Positions 35,169 through 46,300 of a DNA stretch of 64,000 nucleotides are shown piece by piece (the first letter of the stretch is position 1; each line of letters opens with the position of its first letter). The DNA lies in NCBI RefSeq assembly GCF_004210375.1, contig NC_134833.1:142530127-142594126 (forward strand), written 5' to 3'. Both the position numbers and the translations under genes were made by a program. The stretch is from Tachypleus tridentatus. Lineage: Eukaryota > Arthropoda > Merostomata > Xiphosura > Limulidae. The notes beneath the pieces were generated by a model that was not told the DNA's origin, did no database searches, and was given only the letters and a program-made list of their open reading frames with translations.

Positions 35169-36900
35169 AAAGTAATCTAAATTACAATGGAAGCCTCAAC
35201 AGTTTCACTGCATTAAAATAGGTATTTTTATTTAGATTGAGTAGGAAAACCAAGTGGAGGGCCTTTTTTTATTTTTGTTTTGACTACAACATAGAATAGG
35301 TCTATTGACCAGAGGCAGTGGTACACTGGCCTAGTGCTTCCATTATTTTTTATAGTATGCCGAATCCCCAGTTGGTGTCTTAAAACATCAGAATAAAAAT
35401 GTAATCCATACCATATTCAAACACCAAATATTTCCGCGTCTATGGACCCGAGCCATGAATATTTTAAGTACCAAGCGACGTCTCCACTGTTGAGTTCAAT
35501 GGATAATGCGTTAGGTCAATGGAGCATATGACTGTTAGATGAACAAAAATCGAGTGAGTGAATGTATGACCGAATAATGGTTCTGCATCTGGGGATTAAT
35601 GGAGAAGTTACTGGATTCAGCTGTAGGGACAGAGGTAGGAGTATAAGTTGACCTGTCTACTCGTTTAACCATAGAGAGCAGAAGGCCTTTCACATGGTTA
35701 GAGAAAGGCTGTTGAAACAGAGTACAACAGCATGTGTCTGAGTTAGAAGATGGAAAAACAACTTCTGTATCTCACGTACTTAAAACTACTTAACGGCTGT
35801 TTCCTCTGTCTATTGAGGACCTGAATGAAAATAGGAAGGATGGGAACAATTACTGTTAACACAAGCGAGGCAATTTTATACTTTCGTGGCCTTCACCACC
35901 ATAATAAGCACACGTCAAAGTACCACGACAATATGTGTTCAAGTGGTCAAGTTGCAGACACTGGAAACATTGGAGAGCATTTGAAACATATGGCCAGACC
36001 TTACAGTTAAACTAAAAACTAACCTGTCTTAACAGTGGAAGGTGTATGTGGTGAGGTAAACAACTCAAGGAGTGAATTAAATCACTTTAAACAATCACTC
36101 CTTTTATGGAATTCAGAGTATTGTATGGGTAATTCAGTAGAAATATCCTCAACAGACTTCGATTTCAGGAAGAAGTTGCTATGTGTTTCGACCAAGATGT
36201 GCTCATAACGTAATTTCTTTACACACAAGTACCTCTAATCTCTTCTAGATGGGAAAGGTAGAAGGTATCTCTGGCATTAAATGCAAAACCAGAGAGGAAG
36301 CTACAGAAATGCTAGAATACTGTGATTGTCGGGCAGAGTCTTCCATACGTGGTTGTTTTTTATATTTTTTTATTTTATTTAAGTTTATATTTTTCATTAT
36401 TCATAAAAAAAAATCAGTATCCATTGGCCAGACACCCCATGAAGTTCTATAAAAGAATACTCTACACATAGTTTCGTGAGTACTATACTCTAACAACAGT
36501 ATCGTATATAATACCCATAACAGACGTTGAAGACATCTGATATTGGCACTCGGCTGACTCTAGGCCTAAAAGACCATCCAACTGATCCTGGCGGGTCACC
36601 TCACAGCCACCAATTTACAGAAATTCAAAGTGTTGCAGGACCCCTGACACCATTCAGTCACTACGCTCCTCTTCTCCCCTTCACGGGTTCTCACACACGG
36701 CAAACAAGTGGATGGATGTTTGGATCCTCCAAGGAGGTAAACTATATAAGCAAAGCCTTCCCTGGGAAGTTCCCTCACCACGTACAGAAATCCACGTCGA
36801 GGGTATATAGAAAATCACTGGAAAAAATTTTATTATTGCAGTTATTGACGAGACGGCAGAAATTGTCTCAAAACTGAATACTTTTCGACCGAAAATGTTA
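35169..36900. other. Unidentified segment of higher GC, part 2
   Basis: This continues the unusual composition of 33.9-34.9 kb. Frames at 35825-36010, 36249-36452 and 36527-36877 (116 codons, plus; overlapped by minus frames of 61 and 86 codons) carry no recognised motif. With frames on both strands and no splice structure, I read it as relic sequence. A real exon cannot be ruled out. Confidence 0.3.
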
Positions 36901-37320
36901 ACGCCTTGAACGTTACATGGTTCATCTTTATAACCTTGCATACTCCCAGTGTAAACTATGTATTTAAGTAGTTTTATTCCTAATGGCGTTAACGTTTAGT
37001 TCTGATCTTTACAGGTAGCTTGCCTTGTCAGAAATTGCTAATAATTCATTTAACAACTCGACAGACGTTTGTTCTTCTCCTAACCAGAGGAAAAAAAACC
37101 ATTAAAACATAATATATACAAGATCTAATCAATAAATCACCATTGCAAAAGTAAAGGGCTACTGTCTATCGATTTACTATTGAAATTTCTCGATGTAAAC
37201 CTCTTTAGTCACGCTTTCATAAAATACAAGTTGAAACACCTTTCCAAAGTTTGAATATAATACTTTAACTACTAAATCAAATCCAGAAATTATATTTACA
37301 TAATTACTTTCACAAATAAT
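36901..37320. other. Unannotated AT-rich DNA
   Basis: No repeat or gene. It would hold the 3' untranslated region of the minus-strand candidate gene that follows, but no clear AATAAA was found on that strand close to the stop. Confidence 0.4.
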
Positions 37321-37515
37321 TTACTTTACAACAACTTTATTACTTTTACTAAACTCTCTGTACAGTTCCACTGTTTGTTCATATTCCCGGTGTTTTTCCT
37401 TCTTCCTGGGCCACAGCATATTTCCTAATGGTTCTACACTTATAAACTGATCATGTGAAAAGTAAGGATATTTTAGATATGGCCGCTTTAAAGATCTGTG
37501 TGTGTTGGTCGCCAT
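37321..37515 (-). CDS. Candidate small gene (64 residues), product unrecognised
   Basis: The minus-strand frame ends with TAA at 37321-37323. I place the start at the ATGGCG at 37513-37515 (A at -3, G at +4), not at the ATG four codons upstream, which has a poorer context. The peptide starts MATNTHRSLKRPYLKYPYFS, has EPLGNMLWPRKKEKHREYEQ in the middle and ends lysine-rich. It is basic and hydrophilic with no membrane segment, and it does not have the F/I/Y/N bias of chance frames nearby. A CCAAT box in reverse orientation lies 121 bp upstream. The size and basic charge would fit a small mitochondrial or ribosome-associated protein, but that is a guess. It may also be a retrocopy or a chance frame. 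Confidence 0.4.
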   Translation of the reverse strand: MATNTHRSLKRPYLKYPYFSHDQFISVEPLGNMLWPRKKEKHREYEQTVELYREFSKSNKVVVK

Positions 37516-37632
37516 TTTCCATGGCAAACTTGTGAATATATGACACTTTTAATAAAAGAACGAAAAAATTTCCAAGAAAAACTCAACATAAAAAATTTAG
37601 TAATAGAAATTGGTCCAAACGTGTGGAGTTAT

Positions 37633-37643
37633 TAGCCAATCAA
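37633..37643 (-). promoter_or_regulatory. CCAAT box (NF-Y type) upstream of the 64-residue frame
   Basis: TTAGCCAATCA on the plus strand, with CCAAT at 37636-37640, fits the extended NF-Y pattern in either orientation. A second ATTGG lies at about 37610 in the phrase AAATTGGTCCAAA, which is repeated near 37747. The position, about 120 bp before the candidate start, is typical of TATA-less housekeeping promoters. Function is inferred. Confidence 0.35.
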
Positions 37644-37769
37644 ACGTAGTTTTGCTGTGGACGTGGTCCACAATGCGTGGAGCCTGATTATAACCATTTT
37701 ATGATAACGTTCTTAGTTCAATGTATCGTCTTATTAAGTTTAGTTGAAATTGGTCCAAAGATAACGTTT

Positions 37770-39390
37770 TTTGTTCAACTTGAAGCATGATAGTGGGTAA
37801 AACAATTCTATAAGTTTAGTTACCAGTTTGGCCGCCAGTCTTGACTTCATTTCTTTATGTCGCACACTCAATCCTTTTTTTGTCGCACCTTTTTTCACAC
37901 CTAAGCTGTTTTTGATTAGATATCATAACGTTTTGTGAATAAACACCAACAAACAACAGCAAGCAAAAAAGTAACACTCGATAGAAAAGAACATTAACTT
38001 TAGGATCGCAACCGTATTATTTAGAACAGACCTATAATTCACAGACCAATCAGATTCTTTAACGTATTTGTGGTAGTTTTCTTCTCTAAAGCAATGTTAA
38101 TAACTTTCTATAGTAACGCCATAGAATCTAGATTAATAGTTCCTTGTAACTACCCGCATGCACTCAGCACAGCAGTATAAAGCAGCATTATTTGCACTAA
38201 TTACTTAAGCTAATATCATGTGACGCTAAATGTTCTTTAATTAAATTAATTTCATAAAATTTTAGCAGACTGTTACTTAGAGAATCAGAATGAATAATAA
38301 CTGACCATCTGTGTAATTTTTTTGAAAACTTGAGTTAGAAACTGATAAACTGGTTTTCTTTGGCTAACAATACTTGTGCAATGCACGTGCTATCATCCAA
38401 TGGTTTTACTACTCTATGTTAGCCGTCTTTAAGTTTAACGATACTAAACTGAAAACTGTCTACCTTTACAGCTAGGTGAAGTTGTGGTCAAAATTTTAGA
38501 CCGACAGCTCATATGACATTTTGTAAAGACGTGTGCAAACCTTTTTGTCATATTTGAGCGGTATTTGTTGAATAAATTGAACATGTGAATTATACTTAGA
38601 CTTTATTTGACACCTAATTTTCAGGTTCTAAATGTGTATCAACTTTGAAAAGTATCCGTATGAGATACATATGCTTTTCTATCAAATGCAGTGTTCAGCC
38701 TTTCTGGCAAAGAAAAAAAAAACCAGAATTGAAAGTTTTATACCTTGAAATTTGGTATGTGAGTTAAGGATCTAGTAGAACATACACACTGAAAATATGT
38801 CACATTTTAGATTACCAGAGCCCGAGATAACAGAGGAAAAACTCGCTTACTATCTCTTCTTTTAATAACACACAATAAGTCGTGCAGGTTGTTTTGGACG
38901 CACGACACCCTACCACGTTTTCGTGGGAACTAGACGCGAGCAACTACGTTTAATCAAAATTACAATTTGGTCAATAGATGGCAGTTACATTCAATGGTGA
39001 TTTACGACCTTGTTACTCACATCTAATAACAATTTCATTTTAAATTAATAAATATATATATAGTATTCGTAATTGCGATTTCGACAGTTTTCTGATCTTC
39101 TGTAGAGTTTTAGAAAATGGAATAAAGAATAAATAATCGGAATCGTTCAGAACAGTGTACCCAAGAAATGTCCAAATACATAGATGTTTTCCTGTAAAAA
39201 AATCTAAAATTGTATCTTGTACAAGTGAAAAGTAATATCTAACTAAACATTGTTATCATATAAGTGTAAAATAATGCTCATTTCTTTTTTATGAATAATG
39301 GTTTAACAAAGCATTTAACAACTCAACATGTGTGTAGTCTATCCACCACTGAAATTCACAGATCAGTAGTAAATTTAAAAAAAAAATAAT
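37770..39390. other. Unannotated DNA
   Basis: About 1.6 kb without a supportable gene, array or mobile element. Confidence 0.5.
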
Positions 39391-39667
39391 TTTGTTTGTT
39401 TGTGTTTGAATTTCGCGCAAAGCTACACGAGGACTATCTGTGCTAGCCGTCCCTAATTTAGCAGTGTAAGACTAGAGAGAAGGAAGCTAGTCATCACTAT
39501 TCACCACCAACTCTTTGGCTACTCTTTTACCAACGAATAGTGGGATTAACCGTCACATTATAACGTCCCCACGGATGAAGGGCGAGCATGTTTGGCGTGA
39601 CGGGGATGCGAAACCGCGACCCTCAAATTACGAGTTGAATGCCTTAACCACCTGGCCATGTCAGGCC
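39391..39667 (-). mobile_element. tRNA-derived SINE, family 1 (full length)
   Basis: Complete minus-strand copy. The left end is (TTTG)n then 'GAATTTCGCGCAAAGCTACA', the core is intact, and the head ends 'CACCTGGCCATGTCAGGCC'. Confidence 0.93.
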
Positions 39668-40796
39668 ATATACTTTTGACAAAAAAAACAACAAAACTTA
39701 AAAACATACTGTTCCTTATCGCATTGTGTTGAGGTGCCAATGCAATGAAGACAGTGTTATTTTAAGCTGGTTATTTATTAAATATCAAACAGACCACACG
39801 ATTTTAACTAGTAAATGGTAAGCGAAGTATAGTTTTAGAATTTTCATATGAACTGCGTCTGGCTCTTTTGTATCAGATGACTGGGTTGACTCTCACTTTT
39901 ATAAAGTGTCAACTGTTGAAGTTACGAAGTGCGTCTTAAAGCCGGAACCCTCAACCCGCAGTTCGTTGTCTCTAAATTTTTTCGCTCTAGGCCACAATGA
40001 GCACGAGCGAATAATTTAAGAAAACTTTCATAGAATTTAAGCAGCCTAAACTACTGGAAGTTTTGCACGACACTAAACCGTATCATTTGGAGTCCTAATG
40101 CTGTATGGATTAGGATGGAGGAACACGATACAGATGTATGCGCATGTGTTACAGTTTTCTAGGTAGGTTCACGTCTTTACTGCTTTTCATTAAAGTGATT
40201 ATCTTCCTTCCTTTCTTTCTTTTTTAAGCAATTTAACATAATGTTAAATTACACATCATTCCTAAAGAGTCACACTTGTTCTTTTCAGCGCCATCAATTG
40301 GCTTGTTAAAGAATTAAATTATGTATAAATATATCCACCATTGGGAAAAACATCCGATTTAAGGGTTAGCTTATATATATATATACGGGAAAAAATTCTC
40401 TACTCATCTCTGTGTCTCCTAGCTCATTGTTTGCTGTTTCAGCAGTCTGTACATTGTTGATGCTCTGAAATGTTCCTCGACATCCAAGTTACTATTGCTG
40501 GTTCCACACGTGTTTTCCATTCTGAAATACACCGTAGTTCTGATGAGAAGGTTGACAAAAGGAAATAATTAGAAACGACACAAGAAATATATTCCAGTGA
40601 ATGGTTTTTACTATATTTCGTTTCTAAAGATATGGTTTATGGTATTTTACGTTGAAAAACAACCTTCTTTAACTTTCATCAGTGAATAATAAAGTCTTTA
40701 CTAGCAACAAGCAAACAGATATTAACTGTGCTACTATCTCCCACCAGGTGAAATTGAAACCTTTGAGAATTATTAAGCCTCTATAGGTTAGCTGTT
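39668..40796. other. Unannotated DNA
   Basis: A short (TA)n tract near 40373. No gene or mobile element was recognised. Confidence 0.5.
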
Positions 40797-40925
40797 CCCT
40801 CTCAGTAGGTCAGCAGTAGGCTTACCGACTTACAATGTTAGAATCAGAGGTTCGATTCCCCAAAATTAGTGAGCTGAAATAGCCAACTATACAGCTTTGC
40901 ACTAAAACTAAATTACGAATCAAAC
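40797..40925 (+). mobile_element. Short tRNA-like SINE, family 2, diverged
   Basis: 'CTCAGTAGGTCAGCAGTAGG', 'CTTACCGACTTACAATGTTA', 'AGAGGTTCGATTCCCC' and 'TATACAGCTTTGCACTAAAA' follow the family order. Confidence 0.65.
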
Positions 40926-41185
40926 TATAGGATAGTTAAGTTTGAAAGGACATCTTTAGTTTTAGCAGACATTACAAAACAATAGTCCATTCAGAATTAA
41001 AATTAACAAAGTCACGATATTTTAAAACGAAAAGTTATAACTTTTCAATTGTATATTAATTATCGATACAAGAAATAAACTAATACATCATTTTGCAAAC
41101 TTTGAGCCTTAAGTTTCAGTTGGCACAGGAAATAACTGTTTTTAAATATAAATGTCACCAGGATATGTTATATTTAGATATCTCA
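40926..41185. other. Unannotated AT-rich DNA
   Basis: Nothing recognised. Confidence 0.5.
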
Positions 41186-41481
41186 AAGTAACAGGTTATG
41201 GCCAAGCGTGTTAAGGCGTGCGACTCGTTATCTGAGGGTCGCGGGTTCGCATCCCTGTCGCGCCAAACATGCTTGCCCTTTCAGCCGTGGGGGCGTTATA
41301 ATGTTACGGTCAATCCCACTATTCGTTGGTAAAAGAGTAGCCCAAGAGTTGGCGGTGGGTGGTGATGACTAGCTGCCTTCCCTCTAGTCTTACACTGCTA
41401 AATTAGGGAAGGCTAGCACAGATAGCCCTTGAGTAGCTTTGTGCGAAATTCCAAAAACAAACAAACAAACAAGTAACAGGT
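41186..41481 (+). mobile_element. tRNA-derived SINE, family 1, with perfect 11-bp target duplication
   Basis: The body is 41197-41470, missing only the first few bases of the head (it starts TATGGCCAAGCG). The core is complete and the tail is (AAAC)n. AAGTAACAGGT occurs at 41186-41196 and again at 41471-41481. The core agrees closely with the copies at 4281 and 5738, all three having 'GTAGCTTTGTGCGAAATTCC', as would a young subfamily. Confidence 0.95.
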
Positions 41482-42179
41482 CAATGTAGCTGATATTTAG
41501 AGTAAAATACAAAATGAAACGGAAAATCTTATTTAGACTTTCCAGATATTTAATAGACAAACATATTTCATGTATTAACACTAAACTGATGAATAATAAA
41601 AAACTTCTGAAAAACAAACCTAAATTATCTAATACGTTTCACTAGTTTCAACCAAATGTTGTGTGGGTTGAGAAATTGGGTTAGAATACTGTGAAAGAAA
41701 TTGTTATAACAACTTGAACTAAACGACCTTATCAGGATTCTAATATCGTTTTAACCTATTTCTTAAAATAAAAAGAAAGTTTAGTGGCTATCAGTTGATG
41801 TCGTTAATTTTTGTTATTTATAAAAATGTATTTATTATATGTCACGTGATCATGATATGTGGTACGAACAGTACGTCATGTTGGTTTGTAACTTGATATG
41901 TGTTTGATATTAGTGTGAATTAGTTCATCTTTAGTTAAAGGTAAGACACAAAATTTGTACTTTCACGTAATTATAGTTACTGTTTGGAAATCGTATAACC
42001 AGTGGTATATAATATCATTCTATTATTTTGTCTTCTAGAGAAATATTATAAATCTTATGAAAGCATTGTAAGAATTTTCTGGACGTTTTCTACTTTTCGA
42101 TTCTCGAAATGTATTATGTTTCTGGCGTTATGCTAAGTGGATGTTCTTTCTCTTTACCATCCTATTATTGCATTTCTGG
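41482..42179. other. Unannotated AT-rich DNA
   Basis: No repeat or gene was recognised; the 75-codon minus frame at 41390-41617 overlaps the SINE. Confidence 0.45.
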
Positions 42180-42600
42180 GTCTACTTAAGCCTTGGCTTT
42201 TAAATTGTGTGTACTCCCGTTTTCCCCACAGCAAAACTTAGGCATTGGATTTTTAGATCCCAGCCCAGACAATTTTCTTGCCAGACCCTGATTCGGGTCG
42301 TTTGAGTTCGTGTTCATATTTACTTTGACTTCTGCCTTTCGGGACGGGACCTGGCCGTTCTCTTCGGTGCTGCCTTTGCCTCGGTCTTGGATAACATTAA
42401 GAGTGAACTCCTTCACCCAAAAAAAGAGTAAAAAATTATTTAATAAATAAATAAAAAAAAACAACTAAACCTAATAACCTTTCACGAAAGGGGACGAAGA
42501 GGAACCACAACGTTCCTGACCACCCCAGTTGGAGAGAGAATTCTTACGATTTCTCTCTCTCTAAACTAAACCCCTGCCACGTTAGTTTGCGTTTGTGTTA
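42180..42600 (-). other. Unidentified GC-richer segment, possible retroelement 5' piece
   Basis: A block sharply bounded from AT-rich flanks. On the minus strand a frame (42186-42464) ends with QVPSRKAEVKVNMNTNSN and a Gly/Asn/Lys-rich tail. Between 42420 and 42470 lies an A-rich, low-complexity run. The composition and the isolated, polar reading frame resemble the start of a non-LTR retroelement, but no motif proves it. Confidence 0.25.
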
Positions 42601-43079
42601 CACAAACTAGCTGAAAAATACAGATATAATAAGTGTAGTGTAGTAGCATAGTTATTTTGTTGGCGAATTTTTTGTAGTTTCAAATATATTTATATAATTT
42701 AACTTCTTGTCCACGTAAAACGTTTATACAAACTTGAACACCTGTACACTGCAGTAAGTTGCTCTAAGCCTAAGTTACAAATGGCTTCAACTAATATAAA
42801 ACAAACTAATTTATTTACATGAAGTAAGTATAAAATCTGAAAAACGGAAATAGTTTTATCAGATTTATAACGCTTAAAATGAGGCTCCTACGTTAACACT
42901 TACTGTGTGCAAGCCCACTAATATATTGCTGAAAACAATTTATATGTGAGAATGCCTGTTGTTTAACAAAACGTTTAAATAACGCACCCTACAACAACAA
43001 CAAAAAAAAAAAACACGTAATTCTGAGTCACCCAATTAAACAAAAATTTACTCCAAATACGCAAATATAAAACAAAAAA
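42601..43079. other. Unannotated AT-rich DNA
   Basis: Nothing recognised. Confidence 0.5.
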
Positions 43080-43203
43080 GTTTGTTTGTTTGTAATTAAG
43101 CACAAAACTACACGGTGGACTATATTTGCCCTGCCCTCCACGAGTACCGAAATCCGGTTTGTAGTGCTGAAAGTCCACAGACATTCCGCTATGCCGCTAG
43201 GGA
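43080..43203 (-). mobile_element. Short tRNA-like SINE, family 2
   Basis: On the plus strand it shows (TTTG)n, 'TAATTAAGCACAAAACTACA', 'GTACCGAAATCCGGTTTGTA', 'AGTCCACAGACATTCCGCTA' and 'TGCCGCTAGGG', the reverse complement of the family order and nearly complete. Confidence 0.8.
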
Positions 43204-43340
43204 CAACATAAAAATTTAGGAAAACTAACTATAACCACAATTAAGAGAGTTTATTTTTCCAATAAATAATATCGGGAAATATCTGACTCTTAAGTGGTAA
43301 CTTCTTTACTGCAGATATGAAGATGACATCACCACACCCC

Positions 43341-43450
43341 CACCTCAGTGGTAAACGTGCATACTTAAAATACTAGAATCGGGGTTTCGATACTTGTGGC
43401 GGGCACAGTACAGATAGCCTGTTGTATAGCTTTGTATTTAAAAACGAACA
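43341..43450 (+). mobile_element. Short tRNA-like SINE, family 2, diverged
   Basis: 'CACCTCAGTGGTAAACGTGC', 'GGGGTTTCGATACTTGTGGC', 'GGGCACAGTACAGATAGCCT' and 'TATAGCTTTGTATTTAAAAA' mark a decayed copy. Confidence 0.7.
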
Positions 43451-43509
43451 CATCTTTGAAGATTATATTTTTACTGTGAAACACAAGTCTGTGACATTTG
43501 TTTTGGCTA

Positions 43510-43580
43510 AACATCGGGTTTCGATACTCGTGTTGGGTACAACAAAGATTTCCCTTTGTGTAACTTTGTGCTTAACATCG
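43510..43580 (+). mobile_element. SINE family 2, 3' fragment
   Basis: 'ATCGGGTTTCGATACTCGTG', 'TTGGGTACAACAAAGATTTC' and 'TGTGTAACTTTGTGCTTAAC' match the second half of family 2. It lies only 60 bp after the copy at 43341. Confidence 0.7.
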
Positions 43581-44565
43581 CGAAAAGACACTTTAGGATA
43601 CTTACTGCATACGCTTCCGTTAAGTTCACAGTTTTTGTTTCGATTAGTTATATTCATTAGAATAAGTGTGTTTAGTAGTTTGTCAAAATTATTAGTTCTA
43701 AAAATCTTCTGTTTCGAAATCCTACTTATTGTTCATGCATTAAATTAATTAAATAATTTTTGCAGAAATCTAGAAAAAAATTAAACTACAAAAATAATGG
43801 TTCGTATGCTAACCAGTAGATGACACTACACGCATTTATCGCCACTTGCCTGTTGAAATTAGTTAATTGATAGCTTTTATCAATTGCGTGACGTCTTCGA
43901 GATAAACGACAGCGTGTACCAACTAATGGAAGTCTTGGTGGAAAGTTTGAAAAGAAAAAAAAACATCAACAGTAGCTATTACTTCTTTTGTGATAAGTGG
44001 TAATATGCATGATCTAGATTCTAGTGTTATAGTCGAGAGGCCTAACTGGAATATTTAGGTGAGATTGCTCGAGGGTCTTAATTTAGCCATTAAGTTATTA
44101 GTTATAAGAATTTCTCTGCAGGTTGCGCTTTGCTCCCAAAAACTACTCTCGTGACGGGATTTTTCTTATTAGTCAAATGAGATTTAAATAGTCGGTTTAT
44201 TTTGTAAACCAAGGAAAAACGGACTTTGAAATTCCTCAAGTCGTGATTGTGTATTGGTTCTTTCGAGTTTCTTCAGAAGACGTAATTTGTTGTTTCAAAA
44301 CGCCTTGTTAACGACACCTTGACGTGAGATTTCAACGCATGATGTAATCATGATTGTTGTTATAAATGTATTTATTTTTCAACTTTATAATGTAGTTATT
44401 ATTCACAAGATGTACCTGAATTTGTGTTTACCAACGTTTTGTGCTACATGTTAAGTCAAACATGTTAACTTTCTTTGCTTTTCTTTATCCTGTTATATTG
44501 CGGGATAAATAACGTTAATCGCCGAGCTGTACTACGAGTTTAGTGGAGTTTAAGCCGTGTTACGT
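43581..44565. other. Unannotated DNA upstream of the candidate gene
   Basis: No repeat was recognised. From about 44150 the GC and CpG content rises, in keeping with a promoter-proximal region. Confidence 0.4.
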
Positions 44566-44580
44566 TCCTTATAAAAGCAG
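44566..44580 (+). promoter_or_regulatory. Possible TATA box for the candidate gene at 45.26 kb
   Basis: TATAAAAG at 44570-44577 sits in a locally GC-richer, CpG-bearing stretch. If used, the transcript would start near 44600, leaving a 5' leader of about 650 bases with several upstream ATGs. That is long but possible. No initiator could be fixed by eye. Confidence 0.3.
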
Positions 44581-45259
44581 CCTTTGTTTTGTGCTAAAGT
44601 ATTCGCGTCTACTTAAACGTCGTATTGCAAATATAACAAAACCTTCGTGTGTTATTCCATTTTAGACATTAGTGATGTGTTGTACTACGGCAAGTTAAAC
44701 GTGATTTTTTTTAAATTTTTTTATCGTGATGTTGGTAGTCAGACATTCGGTCGTAGTTGTGGATATTCAACGTCACTTTGTGCTTGAAAGTTAGCTTCAT
44801 TTTGGGCGTTATGTTGAGTGCTGAACGTGAACTGTCGTTTGTAAAGTGAATGGTTTTCTGATGAATGCTAAATACGAAATTTTGCAGCTCACTACAAGGT
44901 ACACTTTTGATTTGTGGTTAAGTTTACTGTCAATCCGATGATTAAACTTCAGCCTAAACTGAACGTTTGTTTGTACGTCAACTTTCGTCAGTAAGTGATG
45001 ATTTTAAGTCTTGTCTTGTGTCTCAAAGCCAGCTTTATGTCGATGCTGTACTCTTGGTTCATTAAAGATTGCTTTCGTTTTTTTATTTTCAACTTGAATG
45101 TGCGCCGTTCTTCATGACATATTCTTGGCGCGATGTCTTATCACGTGACACCAGTATAGTTTTAATTTCGCATGTTGCAATGATCATGTTTCTTCCTAAC
45201 ATACATGACCAAGGCAACCTAACAGTTAACGAGGAAGTAAGAAGAGATCTGTAAATATA

Positions 45260-45868
45260 ATGATAGCTGTGAGGCTCCTCTTGAACCCTACAGAGACAGA
45301 GGGCAAAATGCACGAGCAAAAGGTTGAACTTTGTCGTGTCCATAAGAACCCAAATAATCGTTTCAGGAAAGACACCGAGTCAGCACACTGTAAGAAAACA
45401 TCAAGCAAATACTACAGTCACTGGAAACCACGTGATCTCTCTCACCTCACCCTCACCACCACTACCTCCCAGAATACAACGACAGAAAAAATTGAATCAA
45501 AATCTGGATACCAGAATTGTAAACTGGACAAAAGTTTCATTGTTCAAAAATCTCTCAACAGAGGTGACTGTTACTTGGATGCACCTGACCGATGGCCACT
45601 AGTAACAAAGTGGGGTTGTTGGAAAACGAGGGACGTGGACAGCGAGGAGTGTAGCGAGAACGTTTTACAGAATACGCCTGTAATCACCATCAGTGATTAC
45701 AGTTGTCAGAGCAACGATATTCTTCTAGATCCTTCTCTTGATGACATAACCAGATACATGTCGGCAAAACGTAGACTATCCACATGCAGCACGTGTTCTA
45801 GCTTATCATCATTGTCGTGGGATGAGGAACTGACCAGTAGCGACTTTGGTGAGCGCTCAGAGACCGAG
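45260..45868 (+). CDS. Candidate N-terminal coding exon (203 codons), product unrecognised
   Basis: This is the best non-repeat coding candidate in the window. An in-frame stop at 45227-45229 makes the ATG at 45260 (A at -3) the first possible start; a second Met follows at codon 17. The frame runs open for 221 codons to 45925, but a strong donor, GAG|GTAGGT, lies at 45868/45869, ending the exon on a whole codon. Another possible donor is TTTG|GTGAGC at 45848. The peptide is hydrophilic and probably disordered. It has basic, Lys/Asn-rich stretches, a Thr run (LTLTTTTSQNTTTE), and a C-terminal Ser-rich acidic block containing the kinase-type site KRRLSTCS. There is no signal peptide or membrane segment. 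It resembles the tail of a signalling or scaffold protein, but I do not know the family. Confidence 0.5.
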
Positions 45869-46250
45869 GTAGGTGAAATCGATGCTCTTTCTTATGAATT
45901 ACGAAAAACAACAACACACATTTAGAACTGTGTATGTTCTTTTTGTCATGCCGCGCGGTCGTAATGTTATCCACAACGTGCTTTACTTTACGAGCGAAAC
46001 TGAACTACTGGTTGCCGGCTTCTCTGTTATATGTGTCATCTGTTTGTTATCCGTAACTGTTTTGTTTTCTAGAAAATCGGTTACGGTTAATGTTTTCTGC
46101 AAAACACATTCCGTGGATTTTCCAAAAGACAACACTGATACACCCTTACATACCGCAAACAATCTTTTGAAACTTGCACTAAACAAGCCAGTTTATATAT
46201 ATATTATACTAGCGTGTATTAACTAATTTTGACATGCTTATGCTGTATAG
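45869..46250. other. Sequence after the exon donor; shadow frames
   Basis: If the donor at 45869 is used this is the start of an intron. The plus frame at 45873-46226 (117 codons) overlaps the exon's unspliced tail in another frame and has no independent support. Confidence 0.4.
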
Positions 46251-46300
46251 TTTTCTGCTAGTTAGTATTACACTGTTTGCTGCTGGTCAGTGTATAATAT
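46251..46300. repeat. Short copies of the ~28-bp repeat seen again at 48.2 kb
   Basis: 'TGCTAGTTAGTATTACACTG' then 'TTTGCTGCTGGTCAGTGTAT' is about two units of the same repeat that forms the array at 48220-48450, on the other side of the 54-bp array. Confidence 0.75.

Noticed and set aside
45873..46226. 117-codon frame overlapping the end of the candidate exon
   Set aside because: Overlaps in another frame, lies after the strong donor, and ends in AT-rich hydrophobic residues typical of chance frames.
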